From: Bacteroidia bacterium
Lineage (GTDB): Bacteria > Bacteroidota > Bacteroidia > Chitinophagales > Chitinophagaceae
Reading direction: 5' to 3'
DNA: 64,000 nucleotides
Assembly (NCBI GenBank): GCA_030426665.1
Contig: JAUHYD010000003.1
Span: 302,885-366,884, forward strand
A program made the position numbers and the translations under genes. Positions 53,518 through 62,622 of the stretch are shown here, piece after piece; position 1 is the stretch's first letter; the number at the start of each line of letters is the position of its first letter. The notes under the pieces were generated by a model. The model did no database searches, had not been told where the DNA came from, and saw nothing but the letters and a program-made list of their open reading frames with translations.

Positions 53518-55350
53518 ATGACTACAAAAGCAAAAGCAGACAGGCTTATTACCAATATCAGCATCTCAAATATTATTGCTGATCCAAACCAGCCACGAAG
53601 GTTCTTTGACGAAAGCGAACTGAGTCACCTGGCCGAAAGCATCAAGCAGTATGGAGTTACCTCTCCCATACTTGTACGACCAATTGAGGGTGGGACAAAG
53701 TATATGATAGTATTTGGTGAGCGAAGATATCGTGCAAGACAGTTGGCTGGATTAGAGAAAATACCGTGTATGGTGCGTGAGCTAAATGATGATGACGCAT
53801 TTGAGTTGCAGATTACTGAGAACCTGCAGCGCCATGATCCGCATCCGATGGAAGAGGCGGCTGCGTTCCTGAAAATGAAAAGCCGTTATTCGTTTGCTGA
53901 GATGGTAGAGCGCATCGGCCGTAGTAAGCAGTATGTCGCTAAACGACTATTGCTGAACGACCTGCTGCCTGACTTTCAGGAGATGTTCTTCAAGGGCATA
54001 CTCGATATGAAAGAGGCCTTGTGCCTTGCCAAGGTATCAAAGGAGTCGCAAGAAGTAATCCTGGAAGAAAGGTGTGAGGGATGGAAAACAAACAGTCGTT
54101 TTAGTTTGAATAATGTTGACTGGTGGGTACGCGATTATGAGCATGACCTAACGAAAGCACAATTTGATATAGAGGATACATCGCTCGTGGTAGCTTCCGG
54201 AGCGTGTGCAACCTGTGTACACAATAGCGCCAATAAGCTGACGCTATTCCTTGAGGATAAAACGAATATATGCAATAATGGCGTCTGTTACAGCATGAAA
54301 ACGGAGAATGCGTTCAGAAGAAAACTGGAAGACGCTGTAAAGAATCCGGATGTTGTGCTTATAGACATTGCATACTCACATGACAGTAAAGATGAGCAAC
54401 GGTTGAAGATGGCTGAGGAGTTAGGCGTGTCGGTACTGACCGAAAAGTCTTTCGACAGGATATTCGACTACGGAGAAGATAAAAAGCCCGTATTCGATAC
54501 GGAATACATCGAAGATAACATTGGCAGCAAGCCCAATTTGGAGGAATATTTAGCGGAGCAGAAAGAAGATTCACCTAACTGGGAATATAATGCAGAAGTA
54601 TTCGAAGCTGAGTGTAAGGTTGGATTCAAGGAACTGGAGCAGAAGTACGAAGAAGACCTGAAGGAGCTGGAAAAAGAATTTAACTCGGACGTGGCTAAAT
54701 GGGAAGCGAACCAAAAGAAGTATGCTGAGGATAAGGCGAATGGTCATGTTAAGCGCGGGTTTGTTGTTGCTGGGTATAGCAGCGGTGAAATTGTGTACAT
54801 AAGACTGAAATCAAGTGCTGTTTCCGATGCTTCTGCAGGTGGTACAAGTCAAGCTATTATAGATATCAAGCTAAGAGAGGAACGCGCTCAGGAGCTGGAT
54901 GGTGAAAAGATATGGGAGCAGGTACGCAAGTATACTACCGAGGATCCGGAAGAGAAGTTTAAATCAGGGGGTGATCTGACAAGTATTGAATACAACGCTG
55001 TCGGTGTTGCATTGTACGAATGTTTAGGATGGAGCAAAAAGAGTCAGTTCATGGAAGAAGTGTTGGGCATGGATATGTATAAGGACTCAAAAAAGGATAT
55101 AGCAGCACGCTTACTTAATCTGAGCAGTAGCGAAAGGCACATACTTGTAAGAATGCTTGTAAAGCAAAACCTATACAAATCCGGAAGTGGCCATGACAAT
55201 AGCATCAGCAATATAGCAGGCTTTACCGTAGCGAAAGAATACTATCCGGAGCAAGTTGACGAGACAATGGCGACAATAGAGGAGAAAGCGAATAAGCGAT
55301 CTGCGAGGGTACATGAACGTATCGAGGCAATGAACAAATCGAACGACTAA
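53518..55350 (+). CDS. ParB-like nuclease-domain protein with Cys cluster
   Basis: A 610-residue protein. ParB N-terminal domain with NQPRRFF, GERRYRARQLAG and ENLQRHDPHPMEEA boxes, HTH (IGRSKQYVAKRLLLNDLL), then a Cys cluster (about 223-265; CATCVHN, CNNGVC) that could bind zinc, a coiled-coil region (about 360-410) and a C-terminal globular part. Recent ParB proteins are CTPases that clamp DNA; the GERR motif is present. A phage copy in an early operon with no ParA neighbour suggests a DNA-binding or recombination role rather than partition. Confidence 0.9.
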   Translation: MTTKAKADRLITNISISNIIADPNQPRRFFDESELSHLAESIKQYGVTSPILVRPIEGGTKYMIVFGERRYRARQLAGLEKIPCMVRELNDDDAFELQITENLQRHDPHPMEEAAAFLKMKSRYSFAEMVERIGRSKQYVAKRLLLNDLLPDFQEMFFKGILDMKEALCLAKVSKESQEVILEERCEGWKTNSRFSLNNVDWWVRDYEHDLTKAQFDIEDTSLVVASGACATCVHNSANKLTLFLEDKTNICNNGVCYSMKTENAFRRKLEDAVKNPDVVLIDIAYSHDSKDEQRLKMAEELGVSVLTEKSFDRIFDYGEDKKPVFDTEYIEDNIGSKPNLEEYLAEQKEDSPNWEYNAEVFEAECKVGFKELEQKYEEDLKELEKEFNSDVAKWEANQKKYAEDKANGHVKRGFVVAGYSSGEIVYIRLKSSAVSDASAGGTSQAIIDIKLREERAQELDGEKIWEQVRKYTTEDPEEKFKSGGDLTSIEYNAVGVALYECLGWSKKSQFMEEVLGMDMYKDSKKDIAARLLNLSSSERHILVRMLVKQNLYKSGSGHDNSISNIAGFTVAKEYYPEQVDETMATIEEKANKRSARVHERIEAMNKSND

Positions 55351-55368
55351 CCCATTAATGATTCAGTA

Positions 55369-55656
55369 ATGGACATAACGCATATAAAAATAGACGACAA
55401 GCACTACGATGTGCCTTCAGATGTTGTTGCTCGCATGCAGGAGTACTACGAAACGATGCAGAAGGCAACGACCGAGTATAACAGATTGCGTGATTTGGCT
55501 GCTAAAGTCCGGAACCTGCAGGCTGAGTACTTCAGTAGCCGTAATGTTTTAGTACTGCGCGCTGCAAAGGCGGCAGAGAGGAACCTGGATGACTACCTGA
55601 GCGGTAAGACCGCAAAGAAAGAGCAGGAGGCGCAGCAGGCTGAATTATTCCGGTAG
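55369..55656 (+). CDS. Hypothetical phage protein, helical
   Basis: A 95-residue protein, mostly helical and charged (EYYETMQKATTEYNRLRDLAAKVRNLQAEYF), with an early beta segment (ITHIKIDDKHYDVPSDV). It follows the ParB-like gene after 18 bases. No family recognised. The 87 bases after it hold no further gene. Confidence 0.7.
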   Translation: MDITHIKIDDKHYDVPSDVVARMQEYYETMQKATTEYNRLRDLAAKVRNLQAEYFSSRNVLVLRAAKAAERNLDDYLSGKTAKKEQEAQQAELFR

Positions 55657-55743
55657 TGGGTGACATATCACTACTAAGACAAAAACAATGCCAACAGAGA
55701 CAAAAGAAACGTTAAAGCGACAAAGATAAAAGCACCTTATAAC

Positions 55744-56484
55744 ATGGCAAAAAGAATGACCGACACTGACAAATGGAAAAAGCCACTACTCAAGTCATTA
55801 CCTCCTGAGTATAAGTTGTTATGGTTGTACATCACTGATCAGTGTGATCATGCCGGAATATGGGATGTTGAAATCGATATAGCTGAAACCAGACTAGGGA
55901 TAATTCTGTCAGAAGATGCAGCATTGGAAAAGTTAGGAGATAAGGTGATACCGTTTGATGGTGGCACGAAGTGGTTTATTCCCAGCTTCATATCGTTTCA
56001 ATATGGGGATCTGAACCCGAAAAACAAGGTGCACAATTCCGTATTAAATATTTTGACAAAATATAATCTAACTGAAAAGATAGAGGGACTTCCAAGCCCC
56101 TTGCAAGGGGCTAAAGATAAAGCTAAAGATAAGGATAAAGAAAAAGGGGGTGTGGGGGAAATTAAAACCGAACAACAGGAGCCTATTCAGGTAGACGCAA
56201 CCGGAATCCTGTACGCTCCCAACAGACCGGAACACGCCCCAACGTTTGAGGCTGTAAACGAATTTTTCTGGGCTCAGGGAAAGAAGGACGGAGTAGAAGC
56301 AAAGAACTTTTTCAATCACTACGAGGGGCTGGGATGGATGCAGGGATTCAGCGCGATATTCAGCTGGAGGTCAATCGCGAACAAGTGGATTGCTAATACC
56401 AAGAATAAACCACAGCCGAAAGAAGATCCGCAGCCGAAAAGAAACCCATTTGTAAAACCTGTACAACAAAGGCCAAGTGAGTAG
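55744..56484 (+). CDS. Phage replication protein (probable helicase loader)
   Basis: A 246-residue protein. The N-terminal winged-helix-like region (about 1-110; KWKKPLLKSLPPEYKLLWLY, ISFQYGDLNPKN) is joined by a charged linker (about 115-150) to a C-terminal domain (about 170-225) and a basic/Pro tail. The layout resembles DnaD-like or replisome-organiser proteins of phages. It lies directly upstream of dnaB, overlapping it by eight bases, which suggests a helicase-loading role; assignment by context. Confidence 0.75.
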   Translation: MAKRMTDTDKWKKPLLKSLPPEYKLLWLYITDQCDHAGIWDVEIDIAETRLGIILSEDAALEKLGDKVIPFDGGTKWFIPSFISFQYGDLNPKNKVHNSVLNILTKYNLTEKIEGLPSPLQGAKDKAKDKDKEKGGVGEIKTEQQEPIQVDATGILYAPNRPEHAPTFEAVNEFFWAQGKKDGVEAKNFFNHYEGLGWMQGFSAIFSWRSIANKWIANTKNKPQPKEDPQPKRNPFVKPVQQRPSE

Positions 56485-57925
56485 TAGCAAAAAAATAGAA
56501 ACACTGTTGGGCGTGCCGCCGAACGACATTGAACTGGAGTTAGCCGTACTCGGGGCGTGTATGCTGGAAAGAGACGCCTACGATGAAATAGCGTCGACAA
56601 TCCTATCGCCAGACTACTTCTACGACAACAATAACGCTACCATATTCGGTGCGATTATGGAGCTGAGTCGGTCTGGAAGCAAAATTGACCTGTTGCTGGT
56701 AACGGCCCATCTGCGTAAGCAAAATAAGATTGATGATGAGCTGAATGCATACTACCTGACTAAGATTACACAGGCGGTAATGAGCAGTGCCCATATCGAG
56801 AACCATGCAAGAATACTCGCAGAGCACTATAAGGCAAGGGTATTGCTCGCTACATGCCAGAATACAGTATCGATGATACTGAAAAATGAAATGGACGTGT
56901 TCGATATCCTCAGTCATCACGAGAAGGCAGTAAGGGATATTTCAGACGGATCAGGAGAGGGGTCATCCATCAAGGTAGGCGAAGCTCATATGAATGTGCT
57001 GATGGAGATTGAAGAGCAGAAAGAGAGCAAGTCAGGTGTATTTGGGGTTGATACCGGATATGAGGAATTGAACGAGATTACCAACGGATGGAATACTACA
57101 GACCTGATAATACTCGCAGCAAGACCATCAGTAGGCAAGACCGCTCTCGCACTAAATTTTGCCATTAACGCAGCTGACAGCGGTGTGGGTGTGCTGTTCT
57201 TCAGCATTGAAATGTCAACCAATCAGCTTGTAAGCAGACTCGCAGCCATCAAGTCAGAGGTGTTTCTGTACTACATCAACAAACGTAAGGTGGAGCAATG
57301 GCAAGAGGATAAACTATACAGCAATACTGACTATTTCAACAAGCTGAACTTTTACATAGATGATAGGACGAAGCACATACAACGAGTGGTGGCGAAAATT
57401 AAAGCCCATAAGAAAAAGCACCCTAACCTAAAGGTTGTCTTCATTGACTACCTGCAGATAATGCAGGCTACAGTATACAGAGGAGCAAACAGAGAGCAGG
57501 AGGTAGCGGCTATCAGCAGGGAGTTAAAGGCAGTAGCCAAAGACGAGCATGTGGCAGTAATTGCCTTGTCGCAGATTAACAGGGTGAGCGAGGGTAGATC
57601 AGATAAGAAGCCTGAACTATCACATTTACGTGAGAGCGGTGCAATTGAGCAGGATGCTGATGTTGTGATGATGATATGGCGTGAGCAAGAGCCTGAAAGC
57701 GATGACCAGAAACACACAATCATCTTCGCAAAGAACAGAAACGGTGCCACTGGTGATATTGAGTTGAAATTTAACAAAGACATCCAGAGATGGGAGCGCC
57801 ACGAACTTCCGGTGCCAATAAGCAATAAATCTGCGCAATCGTTTACTTCTCCTGTGCCAAAGAACCCGTATGCAGGAATGAGGCGGGATCCATACCCTAA
57901 TGACAAAACAGATTTACCATTTTAA
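56477..57925 (+). CDS. dnaB: Replicative DNA helicase DnaB (phage)
   Basis: A 482-residue DnaB-type helicase. N-terminal domain (about 15-110) with ELAVLGACMLERDAY; RecA-like C-terminal domain (about 180-450) with Walker A ARPSVGKTAL (about 213), FIDYLQIM (Walker B) and the arginine-finger region SHLRESGAIEQDADVV. It unwinds DNA at phage forks. GTG start at 56477 overlaps the upstream gene. The C-terminal tail ends in KTDLPF, resembling the DDLPF end of the following SSB-like protein. Confidence 0.95.
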   Translation: MSSSKKIETLLGVPPNDIELELAVLGACMLERDAYDEIASTILSPDYFYDNNNATIFGAIMELSRSGSKIDLLLVTAHLRKQNKIDDELNAYYLTKITQAVMSSAHIENHARILAEHYKARVLLATCQNTVSMILKNEMDVFDILSHHEKAVRDISDGSGEGSSIKVGEAHMNVLMEIEEQKESKSGVFGVDTGYEELNEITNGWNTTDLIILAARPSVGKTALALNFAINAADSGVGVLFFSIEMSTNQLVSRLAAIKSEVFLYYINKRKVEQWQEDKLYSNTDYFNKLNFYIDDRTKHIQRVVAKIKAHKKKHPNLKVVFIDYLQIMQATVYRGANREQEVAAISRELKAVAKDEHVAVIALSQINRVSEGRSDKKPELSHLRESGAIEQDADVVMMIWREQEPESDDQKHTIIFAKNRNGATGDIELKFNKDIQRWERHELPVPISNKSAQSFTSPVPKNPYAGMRRDPYPNDKTDLPF

Positions 57926-57954
57926 GATTATTTATCACATAAAACAACAACAAA

Positions 57955-58371
57955 ATGAATCTGGAAGTAACAGGAAAGCTAATCGAGAAAAACGACACAA
58001 TACAAGTGTCTGAGAAGTTCAAGAAGCGTGAGTTCGTATTGGAACTGGCGGAAGAAATCAACGGCAATGTGTACACAAACTTTGCAAAGATGCAGCTGGT
58101 ACAGAATAAGTGTGACCTGTTAGACAGGTACAACGTCGGTGATATGTTGAAGGTAAACTTCAACATCAAGGGCAACAGCTACGTTGACAAGAAGAGCGGT
58201 GAGACGAAGTATATCACTAATCTGGACGTATGGCGTATAGAGAATGCGCAGCAGCAAGCTGCACCACCGCAACAACAGCCACCGCAAGGGTATGCGAGTA
58301 GTTCACAGCCGGCACCGCCTGCATATACTGCACCTGCAGCATATGAGACAAACGACGATTTACCATTTTAA
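57955..58371 (+). CDS. SSB-like DUF3127 protein
   Basis: A 138-residue protein: an OB-type N-terminal domain (about 1-100; VSEKFKKREFVLELAEEI, KMQLVQNKCDLLD, FNIKGNSYVDKKSG) and a flexible Gln/Pro-rich tail ending in NDDLPF. That acidic-hydrophobic tip resembles the SSB C-terminal peptide, which recruits DNA-metabolism proteins. DUF3127 is a Bacteroidota family proposed to bind single-stranded DNA. It follows dnaB. Confidence 0.92.
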   Translation: MNLEVTGKLIEKNDTIQVSEKFKKREFVLELAEEINGNVYTNFAKMQLVQNKCDLLDRYNVGDMLKVNFNIKGNSYVDKKSGETKYITNLDVWRIENAQQQAAPPQQQPPQGYASSSQPAPPAYTAPAAYETNDDLPF

Positions 58372-58374
58372 AGT

Positions 58375-58551
58375 ATGCCTGGAACAGTAGCTATATACGA
58401 TAGCAGGGAGTACTTCCCGCGGCAAGTATGGCAGGGTGAGTTTGATACATACAAAGACCTGCGAAAGTTACTGTTCCTGATGAAAGGAAAACAAATTGTA
58501 GTAGTAGTAACGTTCGATGAAAAAAAGCATAGAAAACATATCAATACTTGA
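58375..58551 (+). CDS. Small phage protein (58 aa)
   Basis: A 58-residue frame starting three bases after the previous stop and overlapping the methyltransferase start by 35 bases. Charged and beta-alpha in character (TVAIYDSREYFPRQVWQGEFD ... KGKQIVVVVTF). The long overlap is unusual but the tight position supports it. No function suggested. Confidence 0.5.
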   Translation: MPGTVAIYDSREYFPRQVWQGEFDTYKDLRKLLFLMKGKQIVVVVTFDEKKHRKHINT

Positions 58552-58999
58552 TGCGTGTTGTGGCGGTAGGATGTTCTGGTTCGACAAAGAAAACCCGGAT
58601 GTGCTATTCATGGACATACGAGATGAGGAACACATACTGTGTGACGGTCGCAAACTGGAAGTAAGTCCTGATGTCGTTGGAGACTTCAGAAAGATGCCGT
58701 TCCCTGATGATAGTTTTCAGATGGTTGTATTTGACCCCCCGCACTTGAATAAACTTGGTAGCAAAACTTGGCTCGCAAAGAAGTACGGTGTTCTGCTACC
58801 AACATGGGAGCAGGATATCGCAGAGGGGTTCAGTGAGTGCATGCGTGTATTGAAGGTAGGCGGTACGCTCATATTCAAATGGAATGAGCATCAAATAAAG
58901 CTGACCGATGTATTGAAAGTACTGCCTCAACAGCCATTGTTCGGGCATACGTCCGGAAAGCATGGTCGCACAATTTGGATGGCATTTATAAAGAAGTAA
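58517..58999 (+). CDS. Phage DNA methyltransferase (DPPH motif)
   Basis: A 160-residue class I SAM methyltransferase: motif I LDACCGGRMFWFD, and DPPH (residues 73-76), the catalytic motif of N6-adenine or N4-cytosine amino-methyltransferases. The C-terminal part GGTLIFKWNEHQIKL fits the fold. There is no target-recognition domain of normal size, so it is small for a stand-alone DNA enzyme. It may protect phage DNA from host restriction. No cognate restriction gene is clear. Confidence 0.82.
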   Translation: MKKSIENISILDACCGGRMFWFDKENPDVLFMDIRDEEHILCDGRKLEVSPDVVGDFRKMPFPDDSFQMVVFDPPHLNKLGSKTWLAKKYGVLLPTWEQDIAEGFSECMRVLKVGGTLIFKWNEHQIKLTDVLKVLPQQPLFGHTSGKHGRTIWMAFIKK

Positions 59000-59424
59000 T
59001 GAAAGGAATAAGACTAACAGAGGCTCAACTAAACCGACTAAAGGCAGAGGGAAAAATACGAGGGTGGAAAGACACCAGCCCAAAACCAAAGGGAAAAAAG
59101 CCTGACAAGGTGCAAATGCCGTCTTCTGTTCCGGAAGGGCTGCTGTACATCATGCGGCAGTTGGAGGCAGAGAAGATACCGTATGTCACGGAGCATCGTT
59201 TCCATCCGGTACGGCGGTTCCGGTTCGATGTGGCCATACCGGCAAAGATGGTAGCTATTGAGTATGAGGGGTTGGTGGCTACTGGTAAGAAGGGAGGGCA
59301 TCAGACCAAAACACACTATACCAAGGACTGTGAAAAATACAATTTGGCAGTAGAAATGGGATGGCGTGTGTATAGGTACACGTCATGGAATTATAAAACG
59401 TTTAATGTAAATATTTTGAAATGA
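58999..59424 (+). CDS. Possible PD-(D/E)XK nuclease
   Basis: A 141-residue protein. The N-terminal helical part is followed by RFRFDVAIPAKMVAIEYEG, a fit to a PD-(D/E)XK core (Asp, then hydrophobic strand with Glu), and by a GWRVYRYTSWNY segment reminiscent of DUF559/VSR-type nucleases. ATG at 58999 overlaps the preceding TAA (TAATG); the in-frame ATG at 58975 adds eight unrelated residues. It might be a nicking or junction-resolving enzyme; not established. Confidence 0.65.
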   Translation: MKGIRLTEAQLNRLKAEGKIRGWKDTSPKPKGKKPDKVQMPSSVPEGLLYIMRQLEAEKIPYVTEHRFHPVRRFRFDVAIPAKMVAIEYEGLVATGKKGGHQTKTHYTKDCEKYNLAVEMGWRVYRYTSWNYKTFNVNILK

Positions 59425-59434
59425 AATTAGGGTT

Positions 59435-59668
59435 ATGTACAACGAAATCGAAATAATTGAAACTGTTGATTGTCGGGAAACGCAAATAGATCTGTTGCTG
59501 CTATTTATCGAGGAGTATGGCGGTTGGCTGCAACACCTTAAATCAATAGGGCTTAGTTGGGGCGTAAATGGCGAAGAGGTTGGGGCTAATAAGGAAGCTG
59601 TAAAAACAAGGCAGCACCTCGATAGGTTAAAAGGGAAAGTATTGGAATTGTCTAATATTCAAAAATAA
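59435..59668 (+). CDS. Hypothetical phage protein (77 aa)
   Basis: A 77-residue acidic protein, mostly helical. No family recognised. Spacing of ten bases from the nuclease-like gene and eight bases to the next points to the same transcript. Confidence 0.65.
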   Translation: MYNEIEIIETVDCRETQIDLLLLFIEEYGGWLQHLKSIGLSWGVNGEEVGANKEAVKTRQHLDRLKGKVLELSNIQK

Positions 59669-59675
59669 AATAATC

Positions 59676-60263
59676 ATGGCAAGAGTAATAACGCTAAGTA
59701 GAACGTTCCTGAAAGGACACCCGAGGGCGGGAGAGCCTACGTACTTCGTGGAGAAGGTGTACATGGCATTGTATGTGGAAAGGAAGGATGATATTGATTT
59801 TTCATTGGAAGACATATTATATAAATCTAATGAGGGGATATTTAATAGCAATCCTGATATTATTGTTGACTTCTTCTTTTCTCTAACATGGGCAAAAGCT
59901 CCTGATTTTACAGAAAGGGAGGAATACGACCCCAAGCACCACACCATCCGATCCGGTAAGCGGTGGAAGGCTGGCGACATGGTGAGCCTGCGTGTTTGGA
60001 GCGGGATGCCTTACCGAAGCAAGCAGGTGGCGATTGCGCCTGACTTCAAGATACCGAGGGTGGCGGATGTGGAGATTGATATACATGGAAACGTAAAGAT
60101 TGATGGTACAACTTATTGGAGTTTGTTTGCTTACTCAAGTTATCTTGATACCCTTGCAAAAAACGACGGTCTCGCCCTTAAAGACTTTGCAGACTGGTTC
60201 AATCCGTCACTCCCCTTCTCCGGGCAAATAATATTCTTCACTGATGTAAAAGCGGAGTATTAA
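59676..60263 (+). CDS. Phage protein with ASCH-like domain
   Basis: A 195-residue protein. The central KHHTIRSGKRWKAGDMVSLRVWSG is the typical core of ASCH/PUA-like domains (T-I-R, then W-K-x-GD), which bind RNA or modified nucleic acids. The rest is not recognised. Two bases separate it from the next gene. The role could be RNA binding or nuclease-type; uncertain. Confidence 0.75.
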   Translation: MARVITLSRTFLKGHPRAGEPTYFVEKVYMALYVERKDDIDFSLEDILYKSNEGIFNSNPDIIVDFFFSLTWAKAPDFTEREEYDPKHHTIRSGKRWKAGDMVSLRVWSGMPYRSKQVAIAPDFKIPRVADVEIDIHGNVKIDGTTYWSLFAYSSYLDTLAKNDGLALKDFADWFNPSLPFSGQIIFFTDVKAEY

Positions 60264-60264
60264 T

Positions 60265-60474
60265 ATGACTGAAAAAATAGACTACAAAGCAGAGGTCAAG
60301 GCGGTGTTCCCGGATGCAAAAGCGGTAATGGCTGAATATGCCGATATCTACGATATTGTAATTAGTGATGGCACCAAATATAGAAATAAAATAGCGAGCA
60401 GTTATTGGGTTTCTGACGCGTGGCAATCAGCATACGAAATATTAAAACAACAAGGTAAAATCAAAACAACATAA
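60265..60474 (+). CDS. Small phage protein (69 aa)
   Basis: A 69-residue alpha/beta protein (YKAEVKAVFPDAKAVM, then SDAWQSAYEILKQQGK at the end). No family named. Adjacent to the ASCH-like gene. Confidence 0.65.
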   Translation: MTEKIDYKAEVKAVFPDAKAVMAEYADIYDIVISDGTKYRNKIASSYWVSDAWQSAYEILKQQGKIKTT

Positions 60475-60477
60475 ACA

Positions 60478-60831
60478 ATGGCAAACGAAAACCAAACAAT
60501 TACCAGGCTACGGCCGTGGGACCTCTACGAAGCGAAAGAACGCTACGGAGACCTGACAGCTTCTGAAATCATAGAAGCAATCCAAACAGAAAACCTATTG
60601 GCCTACGCCTGCCCGAAATGCGTCCCGGACACCATCGAGGTAGATCCACAACCGACAGGACGGATAACAGTAACACTCGCCGACGGCTCTACCACCAAAG
60701 GAGTGTGCGATATCTGCGAGGGCTACCTGAAAACAACTCAGGAGTATGTAGAAGACCCTGACAACCAAGGGCAGTACATCCCTTACGTGGAACAGCCACA
60801 GGTAGACCCTGAACTGATTGAAGGGGAATAA
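60478..60831 (+). CDS. Phage protein with four-cysteine motif
   Basis: A 117-residue protein with CPKC (about 45-48) and CDIC (about 79-82), a spaced four-cysteine pair that may bind zinc. The remainder is acidic and includes an early helix (DLTASEIIEAIQTENL). No family recognised. It follows the preceding gene by three bases. Confidence 0.7.
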   Translation: MANENQTITRLRPWDLYEAKERYGDLTASEIIEAIQTENLLAYACPKCVPDTIEVDPQPTGRITVTLADGSTTKGVCDICEGYLKTTQEYVEDPDNQGQYIPYVEQPQVDPELIEGE

Positions 60832-60883
60832 TTTTCAAAAACAGCAAATAATATTCCAGAAAAACGATAAATAATATTCCAAA

Positions 60884-61384
60884 ATGGAACAAAAAAAAGA
60901 GTACAGCAATGAGTGGTTAGCCCGAATGTTTGCGGCTTATATGGGGTGTGATTGCGATACAACATTTACATCTAAAAATGGTAAAATAATATCTAAGGTT
61001 ACAGGTATAGTAAATAATTATGTTTTTTTTAAGGATGTTTTAGAGACAGTACACACATCAAGATTAAAACCCCTACTCGCCCCCCTATCCGCAATTTCGG
61101 ACGAACATGCTATCGAGGTGGCGAAAATGTTGCAAGAAAATACAAATTGCGATTGGGTTGGTTCTGACGATTTGAAAAAAGCTATAATTGATGTTTGCTT
61201 AGGTATATGTGGGCAATTTGATGGGGATAGTGATATCTTCTGTCATTATTACGACCCAGAAGAAATAGGCTTAGGTGCAACATTAATCACCCATATTATC
61301 GACTACCTACGCTCCAAAGGTTACGATTGCGGATTTATGGGAGTGCCGAGCCTGATAGATGCCGGATTGGCGGTCAAAGCATAA
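60884..61384 (+). CDS. Hypothetical phage protein
   Basis: A 166-residue protein with Cys/Asp patches (MGCDCDTTF, GICGQFDGDSDIFCHYYD). No family recognised and no membrane segment. A 13-bp direct repeat AAATAATATTCCA lies twice in the 52 bases before it (about 60845-60880). It may be expressed separately from the genes upstream. Confidence 0.65.
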   Translation: MEQKKEYSNEWLARMFAAYMGCDCDTTFTSKNGKIISKVTGIVNNYVFFKDVLETVHTSRLKPLLAPLSAISDEHAIEVAKMLQENTNCDWVGSDDLKKAIIDVCLGICGQFDGDSDIFCHYYDPEEIGLGATLITHIIDYLRSKGYDCGFMGVPSLIDAGLAVKA

Positions 61385-61426
61385 GATATCCACAAATTGC
61401 CAAAAACACCGCATAAATATTAGTCT

Positions 61427-61948
61427 ATGACAATAATGACGAGGGGCGCAGCTAAGTTTTGGTGGCAAAAAGAATTACCGCCAGATGTCGCTTACCTAAC
61501 TAAAAACCATCCTCACGACGAATGGGTAGCAACTACTTACAGACAAATACTTGATAAGAAAATTGCTAAACAAAACGGTGAGTTACAGTGTAAGCGTGCT
61601 CACACCAAGAGAGTCGCTGGATTTATATGGGTATTTTATAACAAAGGATGGATATTTGGCGGTTGGTACCTGTATGTAAAAACACTGAAACGTGATTTCA
61701 GTATATCATTTGGTCGTGACGGAGATTTTAACCGAAAGCTTATACAAAAAGTTATGGGGTTGTACCCGTGTGGTGTAATACCCATGATTGATAACTTTGA
61801 CGAATGGTCTAAGAGGTTTGCGACTCAATTCAAAAGACCGTCTTTTAAAAGAAAAGACAAATGCGCATTGGTAAGATGCTGGTGCGATATTGACGAATAC
61901 GGAAGGCTAAAAGATATCCACAAATTGCCGATTGTGGACAACTCCTGA
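61427..61948 (+). CDS. Hypothetical basic phage protein
   Basis: A 173-residue, strongly basic protein (KNHPHDEW, LQCKRAHTKRVAGFIWVF, FKRPSFKRKDKC). A hydrophobic beta-rich centre (GWIFGGWYLYVKTL) suggests a globular domain. No family recognised. Last gene of the rightward operon, closed by the terminator at 61991. Confidence 0.65.
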   Translation: MTIMTRGAAKFWWQKELPPDVAYLTKNHPHDEWVATTYRQILDKKIAKQNGELQCKRAHTKRVAGFIWVFYNKGWIFGGWYLYVKTLKRDFSISFGRDGDFNRKLIQKVMGLYPCGVIPMIDNFDEWSKRFATQFKRPSFKRKDKCALVRCWCDIDEYGRLKDIHKLPIVDNS

Positions 61949-61990
61949 CTACTCTCCCCTACTTTTGTAACGTCATAAATTCACAGAATC

Positions 61991-62014
61991 AGCCTCGTTT
62001 CTACGGGGCTTTTT
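61991..62014 (+). terminator. Terminator of the rightward early operon
   Basis: Stem AGCCTCG / CGGGGCT (one G-T wobble), six-base loop, then five T, 43 bases after the last rightward stop. Confidence 0.75.
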
Positions 62015-62101
62015 CGATTTTCCTGAATGTCGGGAAAACCGATTTTTCCATACGGTTTTTAAATACGTCTTATTTTTTTTTCCAAAAACCCCAACCATAC
62101 T

Positions 62102-62299
62102 TTAGAGGGAGTTAATCTCCTCTTTCAATTCAACCAGAACTCTTTTTAAAGCTTCTGTGTCAGAATCGGTGAATGTGTAGTTGGGCTTCCTTGCCAGCTT
62201 CATCTTCAAAGTATAGGCGTTTACACCCATCCTTTCAGCCAGTAGCCGTTTGTTTATCTTCCACTCATTTACCAGATCGATTGCTTTTTGTACGTCCAT
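62102..62299 (-). CDS. Small HTH-like phage protein
   Basis: A 65-residue protein with a possible HTH in INKRLLAERMGVNAYTLKMKLARK. The ATG at 62299 shares a base with the upstream TAA (TAATG), so the in-frame start at 62335 is not needed. Coupled to the 62299-62607 gene. Probably a DNA-binding regulator. Confidence 0.65.
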   Translation of the reverse strand: MDVQKAIDLVNEWKINKRLLAERMGVNAYTLKMKLARKPNYTFTDSDTEALKRVLVELKEEINSL

Positions 62300-62607
62300 T
62301 ATTTGATTTTCAGACACTCCATGTAGTAGTGCCATGCGTTACGGAATAGTTTGTTTACCATGCTTGCATTTTCTTCGTCACTTGCTACCAGTGTAGTGAA
62401 ACAATGGAACAGCACAAAGGTGTACGGCTGTATAGTGCCATCAGGTGCGGTGTAGTCGTAATGCCTATAATGCTCATGCGGCATATCCGGCACTATATGC
62501 CCGGGATAAACATCTATAATGCTTATCGGATTGCCACGATGCACGATGCTGTTAACCTCATGCGGACGTAGTGGATTGTTTGCAATTTCAAATCTTGCTC
62601 GTTTCAT
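62299..62607 (-). CDS. Hypothetical phage protein
   Basis: A 102-residue protein with many His, Tyr and Asp residues (MPHEHYRHYDYTAPDGTIQPY). No family recognised. A leftward TATATTGC close to its start may be a -7 box. Downstream is the HTH-like gene. Confidence 0.65.
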   Translation of the reverse strand: MKRARFEIANNPLRPHEVNSIVHRGNPISIIDVYPGHIVPDMPHEHYRHYDYTAPDGTIQPYTFVLFHCFTTLVASDEENASMVNKLFRNAWHYYMECLKIK

Positions 62608-62622
62608 ATATGCAATATAAAT

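Noticed and set aside
58517..59424. Complete restriction-modification system
   Set aside because: The second protein is only weakly nuclease-like and both are very short; called separately with caution.
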